Numbered from the stretch's first letter, positions 43,401 through 51,534 are shown. The stretch: DNA of 64,000 nt from Bacillota bacterium (GCA_023391695.1 JAEWAK010000007.1:248001-312000); one strand, 5' to 3'. Translations and numbers: made by a program. The notes: generated from the sequence alone by a model not told the origin.

Positions 43401-43979
43401 ATAAAGCTTTGACTGATACCTTGCGCTAAAGGTTTCATTGGTTCTTTCGTCAATGAGGGTATAGCCGGCATCTCCTTCCTTCCTGCCGTATAACTGCCAG
43501 TTCTTCGGGTCACGTTCCGGGGCGTCGTTGGCAGATACGATTGCATACTGCTTTACTTCTTTTTCTGCCCTGCCCTTTAGGGACCAGCTAACGGTTACGG
43601 GCGCCGCAACGTTTGATAAAAATTTCGTTGCCGAATTGCCGTCAAAGAGATTTTCCTTTATTTCATAGCTGTTGTAATTTGCACTGCCGGTGACTGTGCT
43701 TAAATCCACCAGGTAAGTGATATCACCGGTTAACCCATTGGAGGAAACGGGCCGCACATTTTTGCTGCCTTTTTCATCTAAAATACCTGCTGTAAATCCA
43801 TCGGGAGTTTCAAAGGAAGAAGTCCATAATTTCGTCTTCCCGCTGTCACTATCTTCTATTATCTCTTCGCTTTGTGTATCGGCGTAGGCCGTGAAACCAT
43901 TGGGAATAACCATACAAAGTACTAAAAACCACGCTGTCAGCTTTTTATAATTTACTTTCATACCGTACCTCAGCTTCAT
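37425..43979 (-). CDS. Secreted multidomain GH92 alpha-mannosidase
   Basis: A 2184-residue secreted enzyme. Signal peptide about 1-33; beta-rich binding domains (one discoidin-like, one around 280-410 ending FDDIEI); GH92 catalytic module about 415-1190 with PHGFNFWVPAT, YTETNAYNM, NQPSHHIIYMYNHAAQPW and GDEDNGEMSAWYIFSALGFYP. Then a FIVAR-like helical segment (about 1325-1390), a CBM6-like domain (RMEAEDFTSGN..VDWFRF, 1400-1530), three Ig-like repeats (LDLNGMEVTAVYSDGT type, 1690-1940) and three Big_2 repeats to the end. GH92 enzymes cleave alpha-mannose with Ca2+. The usual His-Glu before PSHH is Asn-Gln here, arguing against plain alpha-1,2 specificity. No LPXTG anchor. It lies directly downstream of a sugar ABC operon. 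Confidence 0.93.
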   Translation of the reverse strand: MKLRYGMKVNYKKLTAWFLVLCMVIPNGFTAYADTQSEEIIEDSDSGKTKLWTSSFETPDGFTAGILDEKGSKNVRPVSSNGLTGDITYLVDLSTVTGSANYNSYEIKENLFDGNSATKFLSNVAAPVTVSWSLKGRAEKEVKQYAIVSANDAPERDPKNWQLYGRKEGDAGYTLIDERTNETFSARYQSKLYTVAVPGAYSSFRLSITRNASSQGTTGMTQFADIILATGDSADDPYQKPGMSVTISTGPSSAWNQNANAGWSGSKALKVTGSITGEEAYSYNKIYDGLSIPVKDDTYFQYCIFPSMSNGDSYDYQYSQMYLSLDLKFTDGTYLSELGALDQNGNGLDAISQGDNRTLTTNQWNRIYGNIGSLAGGKTIEAILADYSKPDHDMSGFKDFTTYFDDIEIYDKAELTIRHLSDYTNILRGTNDSPGFSRGLTAPAVTLPHGFNFWVPATNSNDNKIYDYQDISLRFMTISHEPSYWIGDRGTWQFMVNTSLNAASADSFSLGSLTSDFSHENEIARADYYRVEFDKVKGASAGSRLELTPTVHGAAVRFTFDSGIANRNVIFDCIRGGGDVSFDNTGKVTTFQGYSDHTGNGSKRMYVYGTFDKKAVLTKESAKGGIAGFRDAAVEMKIATSYISYEQARKNLEQEIAPEEDFDAVHVKARNIWDEKLNVISDVKGATYEQLVSLYSNLYRLFAYPNTMSENTGTESDPVWQYKSPYRDAGAAPADGQIYINNGFWDTYRTAWAAYGLLTPDDASQMLNGLLQHYYDQGWVPRWIAPGGTNSMVGTSSDVIFADALVKGLDFDAEGAYASALRNGATVSSNLTGGGRKNLNTAIFLGYNPGTSEDFSWSMESYINDYGIAQMAKVLADREEDTDKKSEYLAEYEYYLNRARNYVKLFDGSGDTPSDRWFRGKDSSGSWNTANYTNNAFDPFYWGENYTETNAYNMAVSVPQDGQGLAGLYGGQGGLAEKLDSIFETNGIYNGYGAVNGVGGIHEQKEAREIKLGQYGHSNQPSHHIIYMYNHAAQPWKTQKYVRDILDRTYVGSTFGQGYIGDEDNGEMSAWYIFSALGFYPLTMGSDEFAIGSPLFEEVTLNLQNGNTLTVSAHNNSKENVYVQSMKLNGEDYNRAYLKYEDICDGGTIEFTMDSVPNEAWGSGGDDLPVSVTAPGEEVKTYDDFTSPNVNIVNTDTITTDLVYQDRLASAVMNVKNLVDNNSGTETVFADGDTLYYSLDKARRAELFTITSGKTNTAPAAVNLYGATENGEWVELAAYENMEFRWSQYTRPFLIREDKKELYSHYKFVFGAGTVSEIELLGYDDGARNKEDLGNLIRAARQFDQTGMPEALKAKLNAAIADAEAVYNNPEAVEADYTRAYEELKKALEMINGGLVNAYGRMEAEDFTSGNVMIDLKNGVPNNIGGVKKDYWAGYKNVFFPGSTNYMEINYSAQGTDGGGYVEIYLDDRNSSPAGVIQTPVTAATGWADYVTVNTELSPAITGLHDVYLVFRNDGTHTYVANVDWFRFEAYCKVSAAAGEHGTVDFTDQTVAYGQSISFFIDPEEGYVIDRVLVNGEDTGFQGNGSESVEYTLHEVSEDTAITVSFRPVATGSATAVQTEGAFISFRPGDGITDVPEGTLVTADITLEEGRVLKKVLLNGIELGPEAVTQKEDGTYTVTFRMGRGSNVITAELGNKQDSSVTGIEITRYPDKLVYYVNDPLDLNGMEVTAVYSDGTSAKVNDYLVDTVNPTTMAGITTVKIRYERAVAGFQITVLERETDNGTARLDITKKPRKLVYRIGEELDLSGMEVTATYNDGSREVVTDYEVITQNPTRRTGKVTVTISYEGKTAGFEITVKQRKTKPPAPTMTGIAITEKPEKLIYQVGEPLDLRGMAVKAVYSDGTQATVGNYTVVTENPTGSAGKIPVTIAYSGKTAELEITVIQLPAGIALPETAKTLFAGDSFTLVPSLSPDGAVSKLVYSSDNPLTAEVSADGVITAKTAGTAVITAVTENGLKAACTVTVQNKLKSIKLNTAKKTLGVGENFKLLPVFNPVDAVSKVTYTSSKKEVAAVSPAGIITAKKTGTAKITVKTADGKTASCIITVRKAPASLKVNTKAVTIKVKKTYQLKAALNKGAAGTITYQSGNSAVVSVSSKGKLRAVKKGTSVITVKTYNNRTVKVKVTVR

Positions 43980-44005
43980 ATATTCAAAAATTATCAGGTT
44001 AAGTT

Positions 44006-44030
44006 AAAGCGGATATTTCGGGTCCGCTGC
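44006..44030. repeat. Short dispersed hairpin AAAGCGGA-type, copy 2
   Basis: AAAGCGGATATTTCGGGTCC.. with a degraded right arm (TCCGCTGC), upstream of the GH92 start. Confidence 0.5.
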
Positions 44031-44095
44031 GCTGCGGCTCTATCCTTATACCTGCTACGCAGGCATTTCAGCCAGAGCCAGCCTCCGCCTGAAAC

Positions 44096-44148
44096 AAGTA
44101 AGTCCAAAACCCACCGCTTACACTCCGTTGAAGCGTGGGAACTTACTT
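44096..44148. mobile_element. Hairpin resembling a solitary IS200/IS605-type end
   Basis: AAGTAAGT and ACTTACTT enclose CCCACCGCTT and AAGCGTGGG with an ACACTCCGTTG loop. Imperfect subterminal hairpins of this kind, with a TTGAAGCGTGGGAAC segment, occur at IS200/IS605 ends. No TnpA or TnpB gene is present, so it would be a remnant. By-eye resemblance only. Confidence 0.35.
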
Positions 44149-44168
44149 ATAAGTTTAGAACACAAAAA

Positions 44169-44246
44169 AAGAGCCCCATGCAAAATTTTAGATTTATTTG
44201 ACTTGCAAAGCAAGTAATCGGTCTGTGTATTTTGCACTGGGCTCTT
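44169..44246 (-). terminator. Terminator of sugar ABC operon
   Basis: On the minus strand AAGAGCCCAGTGCAAAAT pairs with ATTTTGCATGGGGCTCTT and is followed by TTTTTTG. The loop holds an ACTTGC/GCAAGT stem. It lies just after the binding-protein stop. Confidence 0.85.
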
Positions 44247-44266
44247 ATATAGTAATTTATTCCGGA

Positions 44267-45292
44267 TTATTTATAATCCGCTAGATTCTCTTTTGTGACT
44301 TGAGTAACCCCCGTATCCAGATTGTCACCGGCAGGTTCCCCTTTAATCGCATTAATAGCAGTTTTTATACCCTCATAACCCATGGTTGACGGATTCTGGG
44401 CCATGGCACCAAGTAAGTATCCCTGGTCAATTAATTCAAGTATGGCGTCCGAGGTATCAAAACCGATGCCAACTGCCGCACCGCCTGCTTCTTTAATGGC
44501 ATTGCCTACTCCGACCGTGGAACCTTCATTACAGCCGTAAAGTCCCACACAGCCCTGGGCTAAAAAGTTGGAAGCGGCATTTTGTGACTGGGCAGCTTCC
44601 CCTTCACAGTACTGCGTTTCCAAAATATTAAAATCAGTTCCTTCAAATGCGGAGCGGAAGCCATTTTCACGGTTCATGGTAGAATCGGTGGAAGTGTTAA
44701 CACTGATGATACCGATATCCCCGGAGGTAATTCCTTTGGTTTTTAAAGCGTCAAGTAAAGCCTGGCCTGCCGTTTTTCCGGCTGCCTCATTATTGGTGGA
44801 TAAGGTTCTTACCGCCGGATATTCTGCCGGTGAGTCAACGTATACGATCTTAACACCGGCTTCTTCCGCTTCCTTTAAGGAAGCATTTACTGCCGTAGGG
44901 CCGTTTGCCGCCAGTAAAATTGCCTGGGCGCCGTCTGCAATTGCATTGTTGATTTTTTCAATTTGCTGTGCATCGTCTTTTTTATCCGGTGCAGACCACT
45001 TGTAAACTACGCCGGTACCTTCCGCCTGTAACTCGCTTACTGCCTGCTGGCAGCCTTTATCAATATTTGCCCAATACTGATCCATCTGATCCATGGTTAT
45101 CAGGTATACTTTGTAACTGTCACCGGAAGCTGCTGCTTCTCCTGCCGTATCTTTTGCGGATGCATCTTCTGTTGCCGCTCCTTTTGCGGAGCCGTCCGTC
45201 TTTGCTGTTTCGGCGGCGTCCCGACTGCAGCCGGTAAGCATGGCAGCAATCATTGCAGCACCCAAAATAATGGATAATACCTTTCGTTTCAT
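44267..45292 (-). CDS. Sugar-binding lipoprotein (RbsB/XylF-like)
   Basis: A 341-residue lipoprotein with lipobox LTGC (Cys22), an Ala/Thr/Lys-rich linker to about 50, then a type I periplasmic-binding fold: YKVYLITMDQMDQYWANIDKG, NNAIADGAQAILLAANGP, YVDSPAEYP, GCNEGSTVGVGNAI and GFDTSDAILELIDQGYLLGAMAQNP. This is the ribose/galactose/xylose family (CUT2). It is the last gene of the importer operon, in the order ATPase, permease, binding protein. The sugar cannot be told from sequence; mannose or a mannoside would suit the adjacent GH92 enzyme. Confidence 0.92.
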   Translation of the reverse strand: MKRKVLSIILGAAMIAAMLTGCSRDAAETAKTDGSAKGAATEDASAKDTAGEAAASGDSYKVYLITMDQMDQYWANIDKGCQQAVSELQAEGTGVVYKWSAPDKKDDAQQIEKINNAIADGAQAILLAANGPTAVNASLKEAEEAGVKIVYVDSPAEYPAVRTLSTNNEAAGKTAGQALLDALKTKGITSGDIGIISVNTSTDSTMNRENGFRSAFEGTDFNILETQYCEGEAAQSQNAASNFLAQGCVGLYGCNEGSTVGVGNAIKEAGGAAVGIGFDTSDAILELIDQGYLLGAMAQNPSTMGYEGIKTAINAIKGEPAGDNLDTGVTQVTKENLADYK

Positions 45293-45360
45293 TATGAAAC
45301 CTCCCTTTTTTATAATAATGGCAGAATCCCGGATATTACGGTTATCCTGCTTTACTACCG

Positions 45361-46359
45361 TTAACTTTCTATTTTTTCCTTAAATTTGCCGCTGCGGACA
45401 ATGACATCCAGCAATACCGACACGATAACGATAATGCCGATTACAATATTTCTAATGGCTACCGGTGCCCCGACGAACTGAAGGCCATTCTGCAAAACGC
45501 CCCAGATGGATGCACCGATTACGGTCCCAAGAATAATACCCTGTCCGCCGAGGGTTGATACACCGCCGATTACGGAAGCGGCAACCGCATATAATTCATA
45601 TCCATTGCCGGCGTCCATAGTTCCCATACCGCTGGTCGCACAGATGATCAGGCCTACGGTACAGGCACAGATACTGCTTACGACAAAAGCCTTTATGGTA
45701 GTGGATAAAATGTTTACCCCCGATAATTTGGAAGCCTCTATATTGCTGCCAATGGCATAAATATGCCGTCCGGTCCTTGTTTTGCTTAAAATAAAGTTAA
45801 AGACCAGCCATAAGACCAGGGCAATCCAGATGGTATTGTAAAGTCCTAAAAACTTTCCGTAATAAAAGAAGTTCCTAAATCCGTCCGCCCCTTCCCCGAT
45901 GGAGTCCGTATTGTAATTATTGTTGACGATCTGGGCAATCCCCCTTGCAATGGTCATGGTTCCCAAGGTTGCAATAAAGGGCGGTAACTTGCATTTTGCC
46001 ACCAGCAGTCCGTTACCCACCCCAACCAGGATACAAAGGATCAAGGTTACCACTACGGCAATCCAGGGATTCATCCCCTTCGTCATCAGGGTAGCCGCAA
46101 CCATACAGCTCATGCCGACCACCGAGCCGATGGAAAGATCAATATTTCCGGTTATCAATACATAGGACTGCCCGATACCGATCAACAGCACCGGCGCGAT
46201 CTGCCTTAATAAATTGCCTGCGTTCCTCCCCGAGAAAAAGTTCGGATTCAGAACGCCAAATACGACACATAATATAATCAATCCGACCGTTACCGTTAAA
46301 ACCTGTCCCATTCCCCGGATAGTTCTGAATTTTTTAAATACGCTCTGCTTATTTTTCAT
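45361..46359 (-). CDS. Sugar ABC permease (RbsC-like)
   Basis: A 332-residue permease of the CUT2/BPD_transp_2 family with 8-10 helices. Blocks VLITGNIDLSIGSVVGMSCM, IATLGTMTIARGIAQIVN, YAIGSNIEASKLSGVN and VIGGVSTLGGQGIILGTVIGA are conserved positions of RbsC/MglC/XylH. It lies 23 bp after the ATPase gene and 68 bp before the binding protein. A homodimer normally pairs with one RbsA-type double ATPase. Confidence 0.93.
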   Translation of the reverse strand: MKNKQSVFKKFRTIRGMGQVLTVTVGLIILCVVFGVLNPNFFSGRNAGNLLRQIAPVLLIGIGQSYVLITGNIDLSIGSVVGMSCMVAATLMTKGMNPWIAVVVTLILCILVGVGNGLLVAKCKLPPFIATLGTMTIARGIAQIVNNNYNTDSIGEGADGFRNFFYYGKFLGLYNTIWIALVLWLVFNFILSKTRTGRHIYAIGSNIEASKLSGVNILSTTIKAFVVSSICACTVGLIICATSGMGTMDAGNGYELYAVAASVIGGVSTLGGQGIILGTVIGASIWGVLQNGLQFVGAPVAIRNIVIGIIVIVSVLLDVIVRSGKFKEKIES

Positions 46360-46382
46360 TACTTATTCTCCTTAAATTTTAT

Positions 46383-47897
46383 TTATTGGGGTATGGCATC
46401 CACTTTTTTATCAAATTTCGTTGCATATTCCAAGATGATATCCTGGGTCGCTTCCTCAATTCCCAATTCTCCCGTGATCCTGCCGTCGCACATTACCAGG
46501 ATACGGTCACTGATCCCCAGTACTTCCGGCATTTCGGAGGACACGAATAGAACTCCGACCCCTTTGCTTTTAAGGTCATTCATAAGATTGTAAATCTCCA
46601 CCTTGGCCGCTACGTCAATCCCTCTGGTAGGTTCATCGAATATAACCACACGGGAATTCCTTGCCAGCCATTTTCCAACTACCACCTTCTGCTGGTTACC
46701 ACCGGACAGGCTGCCTGCATCCGCTTCCGAATCTGCAAGCTTGATTTTCAAATCCTTTACCGCCCTTTCCACCATAACAGTTTCCTTTTTCTTATTTACT
46801 ACCCCTGCTTCATTGCAGATAATATCCAGGTTGGGCAGTGCGATATTTTCCCTGACGCTCAGCTTCGTACACAGGCCGTCCTTTTTTCTGTCTTCCGGAG
46901 CCAGGACGATCCCTGCCTTTTTGGCATCAGAGGGTTTACCTATAGTTACCTTCCTGCCGTCCAGTATGATATCACCGGAACTTTTTCTATCCACTCCGAA
47001 TATTGCCCTTGTGGTTTCCGTGCGCCCCGCCCCCATAAGGCCGGCAATGCCTACAATTTCACCTTCATATAAATCAAAATTTATATTGCGTACCAGTTTA
47101 CCGGCGTTTAAATTCCGTACCTCTAAAATCTTATTGCCCCGCTTGCATTCCACCCTGGGGAACTTTTCTTTGATTTCCCGTCCGACCATATTGGAAATGA
47201 TTTCAGATAATGTGGTATTCTTAAAATCCATACTGGTTATGTACTGCCCATCCCGTAAAATGGTCACGCGGTCAACGATATGCTGTAATTCCTCCAAACG
47301 GTGGGAGATATATACAATACCGCAGCCCTCCTTTTTCAGCTGCCTGATAATGGCAAACAGCTCATTGATTTCCTTTGAGGTAAGGGCGGAAGTCGGTTCA
47401 TCCATGATCAATACCCTGGCATTGGCAGACAGTGCCTTGGCGATTTCCACCATCTGCTGTTTGGATACCGATAAATCTCCGACTATGGTATCCGGTTCGA
47501 TGTCAATATTTAATTTTTTCAGGATCTTACCTGCTTCCTGCTTCATTTCATGGTCGGAAAGGATTCCGTTCCTTATGATTTCCCTGCCAAGGAATATATT
47601 TTCCGCCACTGATAAATGGCCGCACATATTAAGCTCCTGGTGTATAATGGCAATCCCCAGTTCCTGAGCCTTTTTCGGGGTCATCTCCTCCACTTCCCTT
47701 CCAAAGACCGTAATGGTACCACTGTCCTTGGGGTATACACCGCTTAGGATCTTCATTAAGGTAGATTTGCCCGCACCGTTTTCTCCCAATAATGCAAGTA
47801 CCTCACCCGACCGAAGTTCGAAGGAAACATTATTTAACGCTTTTACACCCGGAAAGCTTTTATTAACATGTTTAATTTCCACTATATTTTCCTGCAT
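46383..47897 (-). CDS. Sugar ABC transporter double ATPase (RbsA-like)
   Basis: A 504-residue tandem ATPase of the RbsA/MglA/XylG type. First domain: GENGAGKSTLMKIL (Walker A), LSVSKQQMVEIAKAL, RVLIMDEPTSAL and ISHRLEEL. Second domain: the usual variant GLMGAGRTE instead of Walker A, LSGGNQQKVVVGKWL and VVIFDEPTRGID. It is the functional energiser of the importer and the reference against which the dead paralogue at 48515-49966 is judged. The promoter should lie in 47898-48280. Confidence 0.95.
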   Translation of the reverse strand: MQENIVEIKHVNKSFPGVKALNNVSFELRSGEVLALLGENGAGKSTLMKILSGVYPKDSGTITVFGREVEEMTPKKAQELGIAIIHQELNMCGHLSVAENIFLGREIIRNGILSDHEMKQEAGKILKKLNIDIEPDTIVGDLSVSKQQMVEIAKALSANARVLIMDEPTSALTSKEINELFAIIRQLKKEGCGIVYISHRLEELQHIVDRVTILRDGQYITSMDFKNTTLSEIISNMVGREIKEKFPRVECKRGNKILEVRNLNAGKLVRNINFDLYEGEIVGIAGLMGAGRTETTRAIFGVDRKSSGDIILDGRKVTIGKPSDAKKAGIVLAPEDRKKDGLCTKLSVRENIALPNLDIICNEAGVVNKKKETVMVERAVKDLKIKLADSEADAGSLSGGNQQKVVVGKWLARNSRVVIFDEPTRGIDVAAKVEIYNLMNDLKSKGVGVLFVSSEMPEVLGISDRILVMCDGRITGELGIEEATQDIILEYATKFDKKVDAIPQ

Positions 47898-48283
47898 AGA
47901 TTTAACCCTGTCTTTCTTTTCTTTTCGTGTAACATAAAACCTCGGATTCTTAAAGTGGCTTAACAGTTACGCTATTGCTTCTTTTGAGTATAGCATCCAT
48001 ACCTTCCTGAAAACAGGGGTATATCCTTTGTTTTAAGGGGACATTTCTTGGATTTTTAAGATACCTCCTGTACCATCCTCTCTTTTGTTACGAAGGGCAG
48101 AAGCTGTGTCTTATTAAGAAAAATTTCGGAGGGATGGCTGCAGGTAAGGAAAATACTTCACGAGTAACTCCACGCTGAAAAGATTAAATCACCGGAACAA
48201 AATGAACTATCAATTAAACGGATAATAATTGACATAAGCAGTATTATTCGAATTTTATAAAGGGATAACGTAAGATACCCAGA

Positions 48284-48444
48284 ACATGCTTGAAAAATCA
48301 CTGCACCGTTCTGAACGCCCCACTATGTGTAATTCTGCATCACAATTTTGGGAACGCAGCCCCGCTGCGCACCCAAAATCGTTTCTTGTCTCCCACAAAA
48401 TGGAGCATCCGGCCCGGCACAAACATTTTTCAAACTCACTCTGG
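48284..48444. repeat. 165-bp dispersed palindromic element, copy 2
   Basis: Same orientation and layout as copy 1 (GAAAAATCACTGCACCGTTC.. to ..CATTTTTCAAACTCACTC). It lies in the 617-bp gap between the dead ATPase gene and the importer operon. The rest of that gap (47898-48283) shows no gene. Confidence 0.85.
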
Positions 48445-48514
48445 TATAAGGCCTGTCCCTGCATGCCCTGGCATACTCAAGGACCGGGTGACTTTGGCAG
48501 ACAGATCCGTTTTA

Positions 48515-49966
48515 TCATTCATAATACATAATATGGGAAAATTCATTCTTATCATAAGAATTTATGATCTGTCCGTCTTTTAAAATAAACAGACGGTCAG
48601 CCACTGCCAGGCTATCTTCTATATTCAGTGAGAAGATGACTATGGTAATTCCCTTTTTCTTTAATTCATATAATAAATCCACAATGTGTTTCCTCAAATA
48701 CATATCCGCCCCGTTGCAGGGCTGGACGCAGAACAGTATTTTGGGGTTATACAGATGTACCCGGTAATATACCAGATTATATAAAGACTTTAATTCCAGA
48801 TGATTTAAATTGGCTGCATAAATATCTTCCCCTACATAACCTTTATATTCCTCAATAATACTTTCTTTAAAGCGGCGTTTTATTTTGGTACGGCCCAACT
48901 TTAGATCAGTCAGGAAGTTCAGGTTTTCCGCATAGCTCATGTCCCGGAACAGCATTGTTTTGACCGGATTCTTATTGATTGTCAGAATTTTATTTTCAAT
49001 GGCTTTTGCGGCTTTTCTCCTGGAATATTTCTCATTGTTATAATAAATATTCCCTCTTACGGGCACCTTCTGTCCATACATCAAATCCAGAAAATCGGTG
49101 CAGATATCATTGCTTTTATCCAGGATTACCACACATTCCCCCTTCTGTACGGAGAAGGTGACGTCCTTTAAAGTCTCGGTAGAAACCCGTTCAAAGGTCA
49201 GGATTCCCTGCTCCACCTCAGCTCTTTGCATGGGTTCCCCTACTTCAAAGGAAATAGTATAGGGTTTGATATTCTTATCCGTTAACTCATCATGGTCTAA
49301 AATTTTAATCGCCCTTGCATTCCGCATCAGGATAACACGGCTGCAGATGGGGAAGAGTTTCTCATGATGGCTGCAGATATATATAAATGAAACTCCCTTT
49401 TTACTGTAATACCGGACATATTCATAAAACTTTGCCAGATCCACGGCACTTAAAAAGCTGGTAATGTCCTGTATTATAATCAGTTTAGAGTCGGCTACAA
49501 TAGCCTGGAACAGTTCCACCAGGCACCTTTCCAGCCGGGTCAACTCAGATATGAGCTTGTCCGGGTCAATTAAGCTGTTCATTTCCTTAAATAAAAAATA
49601 GAACTGGTTCCGCAGCTGCCTGCGGTTTATCAGGTGTTTTTTCAGACCCCGCCGCATGACAAATATATTTTCCATAACCGTCAGATTGGTGATCAGGCGG
49701 TTGTCCCGGCCGATCACATGGATGGGATTCATGGTCATATTACTGTATTCATAATAATTCACCAGCTCATTTTTATAATAAACACGTCCATAATCAATGG
49801 GTACATTCTTACATATGAGCTCCACCAGTTCTTTTTCCCCGTGAGCCGTTATAAAAATGAGCCCCATAATTTCCCCCTTAAAGATGTGAAAGTTAACATT
49901 ATCCAGTACAACAGCCCCATCTTCTTTTCGGGTAACATTTTCAATTCTGAGTACTTCCTCTTTCAT
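48515..49966 (-). CDS. Degenerate RbsA-like double ATPase (pseudo-ATPase)
   Basis: A 483-residue protein with the full two-domain RbsA layout but both ATP sites destroyed. Domain 1: the Walker A position reads FITAHGEKE, the signature position LTRLERCLVEL, Walker B LIIIQDITSFLS; only the switch His (CSHHEKLF) survives. Domain 2: Walker A reads ILDKSNDICTDF, signature LNHLELKSLYNL, Walker B ILFCVQPCNGAD. The frame is intact over its full length and follows family structure, so it looks selected rather than decayed. It sits between the two-component genes and the importer. A role as a regulatory or sensory subunit that docks on RbsC-like permease or on the kinase is inference. Confidence 0.85.
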   Translation of the reverse strand: MKEEVLRIENVTRKEDGAVVLDNVNFHIFKGEIMGLIFITAHGEKELVELICKNVPIDYGRVYYKNELVNYYEYSNMTMNPIHVIGRDNRLITNLTVMENIFVMRRGLKKHLINRRQLRNQFYFLFKEMNSLIDPDKLISELTRLERCLVELFQAIVADSKLIIIQDITSFLSAVDLAKFYEYVRYYSKKGVSFIYICSHHEKLFPICSRVILMRNARAIKILDHDELTDKNIKPYTISFEVGEPMQRAEVEQGILTFERVSTETLKDVTFSVQKGECVVILDKSNDICTDFLDLMYGQKVPVRGNIYYNNEKYSRRKAAKAIENKILTINKNPVKTMLFRDMSYAENLNFLTDLKLGRTKIKRRFKESIIEEYKGYVGEDIYAANLNHLELKSLYNLVYYRVHLYNPKILFCVQPCNGADMYLRKHIVDLLYELKKKGITIVIFSLNIEDSLAVADRLFILKDGQIINSYDKNEFSHIMYYE

Positions 49967-50124
49967 CGCCCAAACTCCCCCCTGATCACTATCCCGATTC
50001 CCTGCCGCATTACCTCTTATATCTGGTTATGAATTGTTATTTATAACCAGCTCCGGTGCTGCATAATACAGTTATTTATTAAGTCAAAGTGATTAAATTT
50101 CCCCTCATTCAGACGATATCCTTA

Positions 50125-51138
50125 TCAGTCTTCGGTAATATAGGGAATGGTAATCTCCACATCCGTTCCTTCGTTCAACGTACTGTAAATATAAAGCCCG
50201 TATTCATCACCAAATAAAAGTTTGATACGGCTGTTTACATTAGTCAGGGCGATGCCGCCCCTGCTGGTATCCGACTGCATATCATCAATGGAAACTGCCC
50301 TGAGTTTTTTATTCAGTTCCTTTACCTTATCCTCACTGATGCCCAAGCCATTATCCGATACGGTAATGATCAAACGGTTTTTCGTACCTTCTATCTTAAT
50401 GCGCACCGTTCCCTGCCCTAATTTCTGTTCCAGCCCGTGGTAGATGGAATTTTCTATAATGGGCTGCAAGGTTAATTTCGGGATCTTTGCGATCAATAAC
50501 TCTGCTTCCTCTTCCTTATCAATATCAACAGTCATGGTTAAACGGTCCTCAAACCGGAACTGCTGTATGATATAATAATTTTTGACATTTTTCAGTTCAC
50601 TCTCTAAGGTTACCAGATGTTCCACATTGGATATGGTATACCGGAAAAAGGAGGACAGGGCTTCCGTCATCCTGGCTACCCCGTCAATTCCTGCATACAG
50701 GGCTTCACTGCGGATGCCCTCCAGGGTATTATACAGAAAGTGGGGATTGATCTGGTTCTGCAGGGCTAAATATTCCGCCTGCTTTATGGATACATTAATC
50801 AGTTCCTTGGTATTTAGCATCTCTTTAAACTTATTATTCATTTTATCAACCATGGGGCTGATCGGATGCCGCAGCTCGAATATCCCCTGGAGTATGTATC
50901 CCTTGGTAAATAACCGCATGATTTTCTTTGTTTCCAGATAAGGTTTATATACCCAGATATAATATATATAAAGCATTACGGCAAATAATAAAAACAATAT
51001 TACAACTGTAATTCTAAAAGGAGGATCCGGTCTTGAGCTGAAGGCGATAAATATTAATAACCCTAAAGTAAAAACTGCCAGGAAAAACATTATGATACAA
51101 TTACGGTATATAATGTATTTGAAATTTTCTTTTTTCAT
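50125..51138 (-). CDS. LytS/YesM-type sensor kinase without sensor domain
   Basis: 337 residues from the ATG at 51138 with GGAGG five bases upstream; a frame open to 51432 runs into repeat copy 3 and is not credible. Two helices (about 13-33 and 42-64) with fewer than ten residues outside, then a linker and a His_kinase domain with NQINPHFLYNTLEGIRSEAL and an ATPase with IENSIYHGLEQKLG and DNGLGISEDKV. Most YesM kinases have a 200-250 residue extracytoplasmic sensor; here it is absent, so a partner protein must supply the signal. XylFII-LytS, where a binding protein does this, is the known precedent. The partner regulator is 51531-53156. Confidence 0.92.
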   Translation of the reverse strand: MKKENFKYIIYRNCIIMFFLAVFTLGLLIFIAFSSRPDPPFRITVVILFLLFAVMLYIYYIWVYKPYLETKKIMRLFTKGYILQGIFELRHPISPMVDKMNNKFKEMLNTKELINVSIKQAEYLALQNQINPHFLYNTLEGIRSEALYAGIDGVARMTEALSSFFRYTISNVEHLVTLESELKNVKNYYIIQQFRFEDRLTMTVDIDKEEEAELLIAKIPKLTLQPIIENSIYHGLEQKLGQGTVRIKIEGTKNRLIITVSDNGLGISEDKVKELNKKLRAVSIDDMQSDTSRGGIALTNVNSRIKLLFGDEYGLYIYSTLNEGTDVEITIPYITED

Positions 51139-51367
51139 AGTTTCCTCCAATTTATTGCTGAATTTATTACAGACTGCTAATACTGACCGCCTGGTATCCT
51201 GACTAATGATCCCGGCTGATTTGCCCCACCCCGGTGTTAATATTTCCTGGAAATACACTGCAATTCCAATAAATTGGTTTTGCACCGGCACGCTGACACC
51301 TTGACTAATAACCTGCCTTCGTCTCCATCTGCTGCGCCATTGGTCAAAGTGCCAACATAGCAGGATA

Positions 51368-51534
51368 CTGAAATGTGTTTGAAAAATCATTGCACCGTTC
51401 TGAACGCTCCACTTTGCGGCATACTGCGTCACAGTTTTAGGAATTTAGCCCCACTACGCACCCAAAACAAGTTTCTTACTTCCCACAAAGTGGGGCATCC
51501 AGTCCGGTACAAGCATTTTCCAAACACACTCTAG
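51368..51534. repeat. 165-bp dispersed palindromic element, copy 3
   Basis: ATGTGTTTGAAAAATCATTG.. to ..GCATTTTCCAAACACACTCTAG. The right end supplies the TAG stop of the YesN-type regulator (51531-51533), as copy 1 does for the kinase at 32977. It lies between regulator and kinase genes. Confidence 0.85.

Noticed and set aside
46603..47667. 354-codon plus-strand frame opposite the RbsA-like gene
   Set aside because: Shadow of a clear ATPase gene; serine/proline-rich composition typical of antisense frames.
48515..49966. Treating the RbsA-like protein as a random pseudogene
   Set aside because: The frame is intact over 483 codons and secondary-structure elements and lengths follow the family; only catalytic positions are lost, in both halves.
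51139..51432. N-terminal extension of the LytS-type kinase by 98 residues
   Set aside because: It has no membrane or sensor features, runs into repeat copy 3, and a perfect GGAGG site marks the ATG at 51138.
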